This document shows positions 35,660 through 46,274 of a DNA stretch of 64,000 nucleotides, piece by piece (within the stretch, counting starts at the first letter, position 1; each line of letters starts with the position of its first letter). This DNA is from Nymphaea colorata (lineage: Eukaryota; Streptophyta; Magnoliopsida; Nymphaeales; Nymphaeaceae): the NCBI RefSeq assembly GCF_008831285.2, contig NC_045150.1, forward strand, positions 9,808,001-9,872,000, read 5' to 3'. The notes under the pieces were generated by a model, which did no database searches, was not told where the DNA came from, and saw nothing but the letters and a program-made list of their open reading frames with translations. A program made the position numbers and the translations under genes.

Positions 35660-36271
35660 CTATGCAAGCACCATGTTTAGATCTCCTTCCATTTCTTTTA
35701 AGATTGCATCTGCCTTCTCGTAAAATCTGCCTTTGATGTAGTAGCTAGCTATCAGATATGGGGTATATGCATCAGGAACTATCCAATTAACACTTTCACT
35801 CTTAACCGCTTGAATCAGAGCCTGAGTGATGACCTGTCTCAATGAGGAACTAGTCTTCTCCTGGAACTCCTTCACTTTTTCACTAAAACCAACTTCATAA
35901 TTTGAGATGTCAATCTCTGCATGTTCCCTGGTCAAGGCCTCAACTGTATCATCTTCCTCTTTGGCCTCACTTTTGTTACCTTCCGCATGCTTAGGAGACT
36001 TAATCCTTAAGAATGCATCCTCTTGGCCTTCTTCATCTCCCTTCGCCTTTGGCCCTGCCTTTAAAAGAAGGCGCCTTCCACCCACAAAGTATTTGGTGGA
36101 TATAAGGCGATCAGACAGTCTCTTCGGTATGGGGTTATCAACTGTAGCAAAATGAATATTTACATGCTTATTTAAGCATTGAACAGAGCCATTGCTTAAC
36201 CTGTCCCATTTAACAAAAAAATTCTTTTGAATATGGTGCTGAGTTGCTCTAGTTCTCTTAAATGCTCCCAC
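35660..36271 (-). pseudogene. Fragment of a mitochondrial PPR protein (PPR596-like)
   Basis: The 203-codon minus-strand frame contains STKYFVGGRRLLLKAG followed by an acidic stretch. From recall of the family this resembles the N-terminal region of the plant mitochondrial PPR protein typified by Arabidopsis At1g80270 (PPR596). It then jumps to VPDAYTPYLIASYYIKGRFY and EKADAILKEMEGD, one PPR-type helical hairpin. In the full protein several hundred residues with many PPR units would separate and follow these parts, so this is an internally deleted scrap. It lies in the same orientation as, and downstream of, an LTR and primer-binding site. Whether it was captured by that element or merely lies beside it is open. 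Confidence 0.6.
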
Positions 36272-37261
36272 AGTAATTGATCACACGAGTAGCATAATCA
36301 GACTGAGAGAGTTCCTCACTTCCTCTACAAGTGGTTGTTGTAGAAAACCATCAACTGTTAAGAGGAGTCGTCTCCAAAACCCCATGGTCATCTATGCCTA
36401 ATTCCTCAAACTCACTCACTAAGCACATGACATAGCAAGTCCTTGACCCTCCCTTCTTGCATCGTGGAAACTTCGACCTAGACGAGGGTGGGTACATGGC
36501 TATGCATATCAACTGATAACGCCATGGAGGTTTTTTGGTTGGCCTTTTACACTTTCTCCTCCACACTTCATACATCTTGCTGATGCCCCATCTTTTTTAT
36601 CGAGAGCATATCCTTTAGAGCCAAGTGAACAGGACCCTTGATAAGGAAGGCTGAGGCTCCCCTCTTTGAAAGTTCTGCCGCCTCCATCGATTTCCTGTTG
36701 CATAACTGGGATTTTATGGAGTTCCTATGGAATTGTTGCATACTTGGTTGTTATGGCAGTAGTGAAACAGGCAAGCAACTCTCCATTTCTAATCCATTCT
36801 CTTCATGCTTCTTTCCCCAATTGTGAACCCCATGCCAAATTTGATATGTGCAGTCCTCTGCGTCCTATCATCCTCTCGTTGGCTCATCGACCCATCGACT
36901 AGAGCGCCTTCAGCTTCCTCCATACCATTAGAAAGCATCTGGGTGTTTCTAGGCTTTGTTTGGGTTACAGGCTTATCCTCTGCAGCATTTCCCATGGATA
37001 ACTTTAGAGACTTAAATTGCTTCTTCATCCTGGACTGTATCTGCTCAGAAACATCGTGGTCCTTGTGAAGCCACTGCAGCAGCAGTTCCTTGAGAACACG
37101 TTGCCCTGATTCATCGCCTGTAGCTTCTGGTTGAGGTCAAGCATCCTTTGCTCGATCTTATCGAAAGAATCTTCCAGTTTCACCTTCCACTGATCTATTC
37201 AACCTAAATTCTCTGCAACGTCCTTCATGAGGTTGCCTTCAGAACCTGGCTCTAATACCAT

Positions 37262-37485
37262 TGTTAGCAGCCACTTGCTAACTATCTCCTCATACAAGGT
37301 AATTCCACCCAAACTCACTCACATGCACTGCCCTAACTCAGTTAGAGCAACCCCTCACCAGACGAGAAACCTAATTTCATCTAATAACCCTAATGAGCCC
37401 CCAATTCCATTATTTATAGTAATCTACTCCAGTCCAGCAGACCCGCTACAGACCCGATTCCCGATCTGAACTCTAGACAGTAACA
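37262..37485 (-). repeat. Putative 5' LTR, 224 bp
   Basis: Bounded by TGTTA..TAACA inverted ends. It contains CTATAAATAATGG (minus strand near 37420) as a TATA-like promoter element and abuts a tRNA-Met primer-binding site. The partner LTR was not found. Confidence 0.6.
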
Positions 37486-40400
37486 ACTACCAATCACTGT
37501 ATGGAAACATATGTGAAGTTTGTTGGTGATTGATGCTGAGACTTTATAGTTTATCATTCTATCTGCATTTTCACATTACTTTTGTTGGTGACAATCAACA
37601 TGCTATGTAAGAGATGTTTTATTCTTATTTTGACATTCCCATCACAATGAACTGATAATTCTGTTACAAATGATTCTGTTTTTCCTTAACTGGCCAATTA
37701 TTAAAATATGTCAAAATGATTAGGTTTCAAGGTGGTAGAACTAGAACTTATATTTTCTTAATGGTGTTCGTTCATGAATTCAATTTTTTTTCATTATTGT
37801 CTAATTTAATTAATTTCTCTGAAATAGTTTTGTTGGGAACCACAACTTGTGTGGGGTACAAATTGGTGAGGCCTGCAAAAATGAGCCTGGAGGACCAGCA
37901 GACTCTGCGTTAGTACCTGCTGCTGCAGGTACAGCCTCCACTTGTTTTTGTAATTAGATTTTGTTTTTTATGTGTTGAGGACGGCTTCTGAAGTGCAAGT
38001 GAGGCAGAAAATATGCTTGTTTGGCTACATGTAAGTTTATGCCAAACACATTTCATAGTCTGCCAAACAAATTCTTAAAGTGATGTAAGTTCTAATTCCC
38101 TGTTGTTTCTGATGCATGGTCACCACTATGAGGGTGATGATCTGCCTTTTTAGTGACCCCCAAGCACGGCTACTGGGAACTATTGGATTGGCCCAATTGA
38201 CAACGCAATATTAGAAGCAAAAAGTATTTCTTCACAGATGGCTAAATCTACCATGAGATTCCCTGTACTTAAAACGTTTCTTATACTCGTTTTTAAGTTC
38301 ATGCAACATATTTGCTAACCACAGTTGGATGTCATTGGTCTCTTGGTATGACAAGATCAACTTGGCAATTCACCTTCTTGAATAGGTGAAAACGATTCAT
38401 GAGGAGTAAGTTTTTTTACTTGAGTTTAGGAAGCTTATGGTTTGAGCCTTTCTTGATAGGATGCTGCTGGGTCTATGAAGTTGTGGGCAGATCACCACGT
38501 GTTGTTGTTGAGGATTATGGCAAGGTTTGTCTTAACAAAATCTTTTCCATAATATTGGGATTGGTGACTGAATAAGAAGGTCGAAAAGATAATCTTAGAT
38601 GTTGTGTAGGAAACAGTATAATCCTGGGCTGTGTTCTTTAACTACAGGTTTTTTTTAAAAAAAAAAAGAAAAAGGAAGGAGTTGCTTGAAATGGTACTCA
38701 TTTATATCTTTTTGGTTTTTCTGTCAGATCCTTTAGTTTGTCAAATTAGCGCTCAACATTTTTTGTTATACTTTTCCAATCTTTTGAGGTTAGTATACCT
38801 ACCTGGTTCGCCATGGATACTCGTGTCGGGAGCATGCCCATCCACTTGGATACACCACAATGATTTTCCACAAAGATGTATGCTACGTCTTTGAAGATTT
38901 CAGGTGCATCTGAAGAACAGAAGGTAGATATGTCATTCTGTTGAATGTTGGAACTATTTCTTCATACATTGTTGAGCCCATAATCATGAAAAACTGTTAT
39001 GCTTAGTCTCTCCTTCTAACCCTCAACTTGTACCCATCTTATCTTGTACACGTCTTTTCTTGTCTCAATTGATAAGAAAAGGAAAATTCTCTTGAATCTT
39101 CAATATCCAAAGCTTTTTTGATTTGCTGTTAATCGTCCTTTCATTTATCTCATCTGATCCATATTGGAGTTCTCCATTTCTTTTTAATCTTTAGATCATG
39201 AAAGCTTCAAGTACAATTCATATATGTAGAAGTTGAGTAATTGTCTGTTGCACTCATCAATGAGTCTTCATTGTTAAAATTTGGCTGGATAAAGTGGTTT
39301 TTGTTTCTGTATTGGTTTATCTACTTCCATTTTCCCTTAACAAAAGAAAATAAGCTATGTAGGCATGAGAAATGCATGAGTGGCTCCCCAAGTAGATAAA
39401 AAGGAAGGGAAGATCTTAAAAGAATGACGGCAGTGTAGGATTCACATAATTTGATGGTTCAGGTGTTTATTGCCTGCCATTGGATATCCTTTATTTTTTG
39501 GTTTAATTACTCTGATTTAGATTATACAGACTAGTCTAGCTCAAGAGACACTTAGAGGCTTTTTGGCCTCTTGGGTATCCCAAAAAAAGCAAAGGCCAGG
39601 GTAAAAACTCCATGCCCGTCCATGTAAATACACCATAATGCTTTTCCATTGAGATGTATGCTGTGGGTTTGAAGATTCCTAATGCATCTGAAGAACAGAA
39701 AATTAATCTAGCTTAAGAGACACTTAGGGGCCTTTTGGCCCCCTTGGATATCCCAAAAACAGCAAAGGCGAGGGACAAAGTCTTCATTTGATGGAGATGT
39801 TTTGATAGGGAAAGACATGTTTATCCTAGGCTATTTTCATTCAAGACTAGAGGTTGATGATTGTGTTGAAATCACAGGTCAACAGTCCTTCCATCATTTA
39901 AGTTCTCAACATTTCCTCCAATCTTTTGTGAAAATTCTCATGGAGGCCGTTGGAGAAAAAACATTGCAGACTTAGATGGTTCGAGGATGAAATTGTATTT
40001 TACAGTGACAGTGCCTGTCTGAATGCCTTCCATCGATTTTTTAAATAACAAGTGTGTGCTCTCATTCAAGCACTAAAATTAAGAATATGGATGTGCACCA
40101 CCGGCCTCTCTCTAGATCTCTGAGCTAATGGAGGTGTTTTGATTGGGAAGATATGCCTATCCGAGCCGATTCTCATTCAAGAGCATGTGCCTCCATAGAA
40201 CCCAGGTCCGGCCGAGTCGACACGGACACTCCTCCTGTGCCGCACCCGTGTTTCATAGCTAAACAGATGAGGATATCGATGTGCACCGACTTCTCTCTGA
40301 ATCTCTCGATATTCTATGGCTTGGCAAAAAAGCTTGTAAAATGAAAGGATAAGGATATTGATAAAACAAGGAGATCTTACGTATCTCAGGCCGGACGATT

Positions 40401-40569
40401 TCAAAAATGGTTAATTTAGATTATCAAAATTAGGATTTCAATTTTGCTTACTTGGAATACCCTAAATCTATAAAGTGATTGTAAAGTGAAACTCATTAAG
40501 GAAAACGGCTAGCCTAAGGGCGGAACAAAGTTAGGCCATGGATGTAGGTCATGTTTCATACCGAACGTT
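37486..40569. other. Intergenic DNA with degenerate internal repeats
   Basis: No intact gene. A readable stretch near 37832-37935 (plus strand, NLCGVQIGEACKNEPGGPAD) may be a relic exon, but I cannot identify it. From 38.8 to 40.2 kb several blocks occur twice (entered separately). A SINE-like or TE origin is likely but not shown. Confidence 0.4.
38810..40185. repeat. Cluster of degenerate direct repeats
   Basis: Three block pairs occur in the same orientation. 38830-38925 resembles 39612-39705 (GATGTATGCT, CATCTGAAGAACAGAA). 39535-39601 resembles 39707-39773 (AAGAGACACTTAG, TTTTGGCC, ATCCCAAAAA). 39786-39850 resembles 40132-40185 (GATGTTTTGAT, ATTCTCATTCAAGA-like). The offsets differ, so this is not one simple tandem array but a repeatedly rearranged repeat family. 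Confidence 0.7.
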
Positions 40570-41395
40570 TTGAACCTGCATGTGATCCGACAGACTGGTG
40601 AGCTGAATGTTTTTACATTCTTCTTCAAATCTTGTTATGGTATCAAATCCGGAGGCTGTAACGTTTGCTGCTTGTATTCTGCCACTCGTGCTCATCCTTT
40701 GTGTGTTTCCGGCATTGTGGCATGTTGCCATTGTCTGGAATCCATCTGTGCTATCATGGATTTTCTCGTGGCTGGATCAAGGCCAAGTGGCTTGAAGCTT
40801 TTTGAATCAGGCGTGGTCTTTCCTGGTCTCTTTCAAGCCCCTAATACATCGCAGTACTTTCTTTTATAAAATCACGTCTGAAAATTATTTGTTGTGTGAA
40901 TTGCAATTTACTCACATTATCAGTTTGTACGGGCTAACAGCCTTTGTTGATGTCTCGAAGCCATTTCCAGAAAAAAATGATAAAGGATCTGCAGAGAATA
41001 TCAATCCAGAGTTCATCTCATTTATTGAATTCAGATGGGTCGGCCAAGGCTTCCTCTACTTCAACGTTATTCTCTGGTGAAGAGAACTGGTACTTGGATT
41101 CGGGCACCTTATCACTTCACAGTCTTAGCAACATGTCTATGCAGTCTTCCTATGAAGGGATGGATGGGATTCAAACAGATAACGGTTCCTCTTTACCTAT
41201 TGTTAATATTGGATTAGCTCTTATTACTCATGATATAAATTTGTTCAAGCTGAATGACATCCTACATGTTCCGCAAATTTCAAAAAATCTCAGTGAAATT
41301 TTTTCAAGCTGAATGACATATTGTTCCACAAATTTAAAAAGAGTTGCTTTTGGTCTAAAAGGTTTGTGGGAGATAATGATGTGGTATTTGAGTTC
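40570..41395 (+). mobile_element. Copia remnant A: PBS, gag head and protease region
   Basis: TGGTATCAAATCC (40638-40650) is a degenerate tRNA-Met primer site. Broken frames then give gag-like sequence (ENYLLCELQFTHIISLYGLT, 40880-40940) and a protease region (NWYLDSGTLSLHSLSNMSMQ, then NDILHVPQISKNL, 41080-41300) typical of plant Ty1-copia gag-pol. The pattern breaks at 41395, where the LTR of an oppositely oriented copia begins, so element B appears to have inserted into this one. The protease keeps DSG. It has many frameshifts and is not functional. Confidence 0.75.
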
Positions 41396-41679
41396 TGTCA
41401 GATCACCACCGAATGGAGTCTTTTAAATGGAGTCTTTTAAAAAAGACACAAGAGGAAGAGGAGAGAACAAGTCTGGACGAGAAGAGAGAGGGAGGAAAGA
41501 AAGGGCCCGAGGGTTAGCACCCGCCCCTTTCATTACTTAAAGCTTAATCACATTAGTAGTTACAAATGAAATACACAAAATAACAATACATATTACAAGT
41601 TTGAAACCGCCCATGTGCTTTAGGCGTGTTGTAAATGGATTGGGTCTGGGTTTGATTTGAATCAAACCATAACTTAACA
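41396..41679 (-). repeat. 3' LTR candidate of copia remnant B
   Basis: It has TGT..ACA ends with a polypurine tract on the inner side. It includes a pyrimidine-rich stretch and a duplicated GACTCCATT(T/C) word near 41412-41432. The 5' partner is missing. Confidence 0.6.
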
Positions 41680-44020
41680 ACCCCCCTCAAGTTGTGCATG
41701 AGGTGATCATGTACAACTTGTTTTGTAGTTCCCATAAATGATGCCCTGTTTGGTAAATAGATCAGCCACTTGTTGAGATGTAGGTATATAAGTAGGAACA
41801 ATTTAGCTTTCCTCAACCTTTTGGCGTATGAAATGTTGGTGATTATGCAAGATAAGATTGAAAGCAATTTTGATGACACTTGGTTATCACAAAATAGAAA
41901 CGATTGGGCAATGGGAAGGGAGAGTTCCCTAAGTTGAGAATACTATGAGTATAAATGAGCTTGTAATTTGTCATACATGCTCTGTCCAATATAGCAAGAG
42001 TATATTTGTGCTACTAAGAGTTAACACATCATCCTTTCTATCAACTTGGATACCCAAAAAATATCTGACTTCATCTTGAATTGTTGCATCAACACTTCCT
42101 TGACATGAGACATATGACGTGAAATTTTTTTTGTAAGAATTATGTTATCTACATATATGAGTAGCCAAGTTGTGATTTCACCTGTATACTACATGAATAG
42201 GAAATGATCAAGTGAACTTTTGAGTACATGAATAGGAAATGATCAAGTGAACTTTTGAGAAAACCTGCTTGTTGGACATGGAAAGAAAACCTATCGAACC
42301 ATAAGCGAGATGTTTGTTTAAGTCCATACAATGATTTTTGTAACTTAGACACTCACGGAGTTGGATCGTTGGTAGCATAACGTAGAGATTGTTTCATGTA
42401 TACTTTTTCTATCTATCAATACTTCCATCGTTTTATATTTGAGTTTGTAAAGACATTTCGAACCCACTACATTCTTATCACTTGGATGAATAACAATCTC
42501 TCAAGTTTGACACTCATTTAAAGCAGTCATTCTTCATTCATAGCCTCAATCCAATATTTGTTCTTGCATGCGTGTTCTTAACATTTTGGCTCTACATTTT
42601 TGTTCAAGCCTATCATAAAAAGCTGAAAATCTAAAGAAAAGTTGTCATAACTTATCTACCTATCAATGGGGTGTTGCACACGTTCTAATCTTCGTGGACA
42701 AGTAATGATAGTTTTTGGAGCGGTCGTTGTAACTGATCGTCGAGCATATATCATCACTGAAAAATGATTAGGTAGAGACGTGCTGTCCATCTGAGGTTCT
42801 GAGGCTACCTCGAATTCATCAATAGACTTGTCATTGTGTGCTTGGCATACATTAGCTCCTTGGCCTAATATTTCAGCATTCAACTATGGATCATATGTCT
42901 TATCCCTTGCATTAAATGTTTCATGTTACTAATTTAGGTCCTTCAACCCCAGCTCATCAAAAACAATATGTCGTGAAATAGGCATATGCCCATTTTTTAT
43001 ATTGTAACATCTATAGCCCTTATAGTTTTCTACTTAACCCACAAATTTGCACATGACAACTCGATCTTGAAACTTATGTTTTAAGGAAACATCAAACATG
43101 GACATAACAGACACATCAAAAAACACGTAATTGATCATAATTTGCTTGTTCTTGGTGTAAAATAAAAAATGAAGATTTCCTTTCAAGTAGAGATAATGAC
43201 AGTCAATTAATGACATAAATAATAGTACGGTAAGCATAGTCCATAGGTTCATAGTAACATTTCTGTTTATGTATCATACTTAATGCACTTTCAATTATGT
43301 GTCTATGCTTTCTTTTAGCAATATCATTCTGATGTACTGTGTGAGGGCAGAAAATCTATCTAGTGATAATGATAAATAAGTAAATACTCAACAAATTCAT
43401 TAGAAATGAATTTTTCCCCACCATCATATTGAAAATGCACAATATTACAAGAGTATTATTTTGGACTGAGGCATAGAATTGAGTGAACAATAAAAAAACC
43501 TGTGATTTGCTCTTCATGAAGTGGATCCATGTATAGTGTGAATAAAAATTAACAAAAATAATATAATATCTGCTCTCTTAGAATAAGAAATAGGAACATA
43601 CCCCCAAACATCAGAGTATATGATATCAAATAACTTCAAAGTTCACTTATTTATTGACTGAAAAGGTAAGGTATGACTCTTACAAATATGATAGCTTGAG
43701 CACATGTTAGACTTATTGACAAGACTCAGACTAGACTTATGTAATAATCCATCTGCAACACGATTTTCAATGAAAGACCGACTACAATGTGCTAAACGAC
43801 CATGCCAAATGGATGATTTATCATACTATGTTAAATTGACTTTATTATGACTGAAAAAAGGTAAATTTGGAACACATGACTCAGTCACTTTTGGAGATTC
43901 TTCAATAGCATACATATCTCCTTTGTGAACACCCTCAGCGAATGTCTTTTTGGTTCGAGCATCCTTGACATAAAAAGAAGATAGAGTAAACACAATAGAA
44001 CAATGGTATCATATACTAAT
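41396..44020 (-). mobile_element. Copia remnant B: 3' LTR and pol, 5'-truncated
   Basis: On the minus strand, 41679 to 41396 is a candidate 284-bp LTR (TGTTAAGTTA to ATCTGACA), preceded by a polypurine tract GAGGGGGG (41688-41681). Upstream in element order are an RNase H tail (about 41690-41870, ending LRGVVK), an RT piece (LQKSLYGLKQTSRLWFDRFS, 42300-42350), an integrase core tail (near 43000) and the integrase HHCC head (WHGRLAHCSR, near 43800, then CSSYHICKSH). Stops and frameshifts are frequent. No 5' LTR or gag was seen beyond about 44020. Confidence 0.8.
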
Positions 44021-44887
44021 TAAGCATTAAAAGGTTTGCAAACTATTTTCTTACGTGTGGACATTATTATTGTATGCCTATTAGGAGAGAAATTAAGAAA
44101 GCATCGCTTCTCTGTGGTCCCCTAAACCTAGATGCCTCAAGGGGTATGGGGAGCTCACTATATATAATTTTGCCCATCTTGTGGGGGCTTCCTGATCATT
44201 TGTATACCTTAGGTGCCCGTTTATGTGCTTCAAACAATTATATGATTTTTTCCAAAACTTTGGCAAATCTTGGACCAAATTATTGATTGTTTTATTGCTC
44301 ATAAATTCCAAGAAATTCAAATAATTATATTATTGAAATCTTTTCTTGACTGCCATGGAGATATACATATTTTGTTGAGTACTGCGGTTGTATACTTTAT
44401 CTAATCTTTTGTTCTACATTGTCTACGATACAAGGGGCTATTCCATTCATTAACAAATTATTTTCAGGAACTGACCAAGGGAGAGAGCGCCACCCATTGC
44501 ATGCGTCTTGTCTGGGACGAAATCTTGATGACCATGATACAATTTAAATCAATTTAAAGCTAAGATTGCTTTTTCTGCGTGGAGATCACTTGAGACCAAG
44601 TGTTTGTATGTAGTACCCTGAAATCAAAGGTTGTTTACGAATTAGCTACGCATGTTTAAAATTGGTTTTGTATATTATATCGAGGAATGCAATCCTATCA
44701 AAATGCCAATTTGAATTTGTATCCAGTACTGTATTTAGAAAAGAACAATTAATTTAGAAGTTATTTTGGGGCATTACAGTATATACATTGATTATGTCTC
44801 ATCAAAAATGGTTCGCAAGTCGCTTCGTATAAAATTCCCTTTCCAAAAAGGCAAATGGTAAGCGGTACTTTAATTATCTTGGGAAAG
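44021..44887. other. Intergenic DNA, nothing recognised
   Basis: Two overlapping short frames (plus 44074-44286, minus 44093-44320) have no domain. The rest is AT-rich. Confidence 0.5.
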
Positions 44888-44960
44888 AATTTTTACCCAC
44901 GACATCTCGTGAGACATAAATGAATTTTTACCCACGACATCTCGTTAAGACATAAATGAA
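44888..44960. repeat. Two-copy tandem repeat of about 35 bp
   Basis: GAATTTTTACCCACGACATC followed by TCGT(G/TA)AGACATAAAT occurs twice in tandem, just left of the SINE. Confidence 0.9.
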
Positions 44961-44991
44961 ATTAATTAAATAATATGCAATCAGTCAACTT

Positions 44992-45150
44992 TTTTTTTTT
45001 AGGGTGAGTGGTTCATTCCACCGCCCTAAGAGAGGCCACATGCCCCCCTCTCGTCACGTCTGGAGCGGGCAGGTGATGCCCAAAGATTCGACCCAGGTTT
45101 TTAGCGGATAGAGCACTTCCCCCACGCCAGTGTGCTACAACCCCTTGAGG
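44992..45150 (-). mobile_element. tRNA-derived SINE with perfect 18-bp target duplication
   Basis: A 159-bp insert is flanked by identical TATGCAATCAGTCAACTT (44974-44991 and 45151-45168). Read on the minus strand it has a 5' tRNA-like head with an A box (TAGCACACTGG) and a B box (GGGTCGAATC), a GC-rich body and an A-rich tail (the T run at 44992-45001 on the plus strand). This is the full signature of an RNA polymerase III SINE mobilised by a LINE. The intact duplication suggests a relatively young insertion. Confidence 0.9.
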
Positions 45151-45168
45151 TATGCAATCAGTCAACTT

Positions 45169-45603
45169 AGTTCTCATATTTGCTTAGTTCATTACACTTG
45201 GTTCACATAGTCCTCCACTCCTCCGGCTAGCTGGATATGACTCATGAATGCTAACATTATCACTGCTGACATTATGATCATAATCATTAAATAATCAACA
45301 AGTGATTACTTTAAATTTCTTAACAATTAGTACATAACGTCCTTGATTTTTCTAAATATTAAAGACGTAGCTTAACTTCAATCTCTGTCACTCTCCTCAT
45401 TTTCTGGTCCCTATTTAATCACATCAAGTGAAGAGAGAATTAGAGACTCGGGAGACATGTTAAAAGGGAACAAAGAGAAAATTAGAGTGATAAAAGACAC
45501 GTAAAAGAGCTACTCGGGCCAGGCACGGGCATTAGAAAAACGGCCAGGCAACTTTTTTGGGCTGGGCCTTACTCGAGCCCAGCAGTATATATAAAAAAAT
45601 TAT

Positions 45604-45697
<94 letters not shown>

Positions 45698-46274
45698 ATA
45701 TACATATATTAAATTTATGTATTTTAAATATTTTTCTTACTAAAATCAAGCTGGGCGGGCACTGGCCTGGCAGACCGGATGCCCAACCCTAGAACTGGCA
45801 TCCGTTATTAAATTTCATTTGTTCTTACACATCTGTATGTTTCAGGAAAAAAATCCCCAAACCCTCAAAATAATCCCGAATGTGGGTTGGTTTTTTTTAG
45901 CCTATGGTCTGGATCGATCAACAGCCAAACCACGTCCCTGCAGCTCGATTTATTAACAATCAACAGAATCCTGCTATTAGCATGAACATAAATAATATAC
46001 AATTCTTCGTTCTTGAAGAAGATCATAAAGTGTCTCTGATCACAAAAGCACTCTTGCAAATACATTCTTTTCCGAATTATCAACAACTTTTTTTTTTTGT
46101 GTTTTCCGTGAACGTTCGTCACCGTTGTCTTGAACGGTGCCACCACAGCTCTGCTGCGATTCATCAACGGACGTTCACAGCAGATGCTTTAGCTGGAGGG
46201 TGCACGCTTACATGCACGCACAGGCACGCACGCACGCAACACACACACACACATATACATTTACTGAACTACTT
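45169..46274. other. Intergenic DNA downstream of the group IIc WRKY gene
   Basis: Contains the long (TA)n tract and a CA-rich patch (about 46203-46256). The two overlapping long frames at 45865-46284 have no domain. The WRKY 3' untranslated region must lie at its right end. Confidence 0.5.
45606..45695. repeat. (TA)45 microsatellite
   Basis: About 90 bp of uninterrupted TA, flanked by CCTATAT on the left and its inverse ATATAGG on the right, so the whole tract is a perfect palindrome able to extrude as a cruciform. Confidence 0.97.

Larger units (their letters stand above)
35660..37485 (-). mobile_element. Truncated LTR retrotransposon with gag-like remnant and PPR fragment
   Basis: On the minus strand, 37485 down to 37262 looks like a 224-bp LTR (TGTTACTGTC to GCTGCTAACA). 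It is followed at once by TGGTATTAGAGCC (37259-37247), nearly the standard tRNA-Met primer-binding site. Downstream are broken frames with coiled, charged sequence (SFDKIEQRMLDLNQKLQAM) and a Cys-rich patch (CMKCGGE) near 36570, as expected for a decayed gag. The PPR fragment follows. I saw no 3' LTR or polymerase genes. It is either a truncated Ty3-gypsy-like copy or a non-autonomous element that captured host sequence. Confidence 0.6.
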
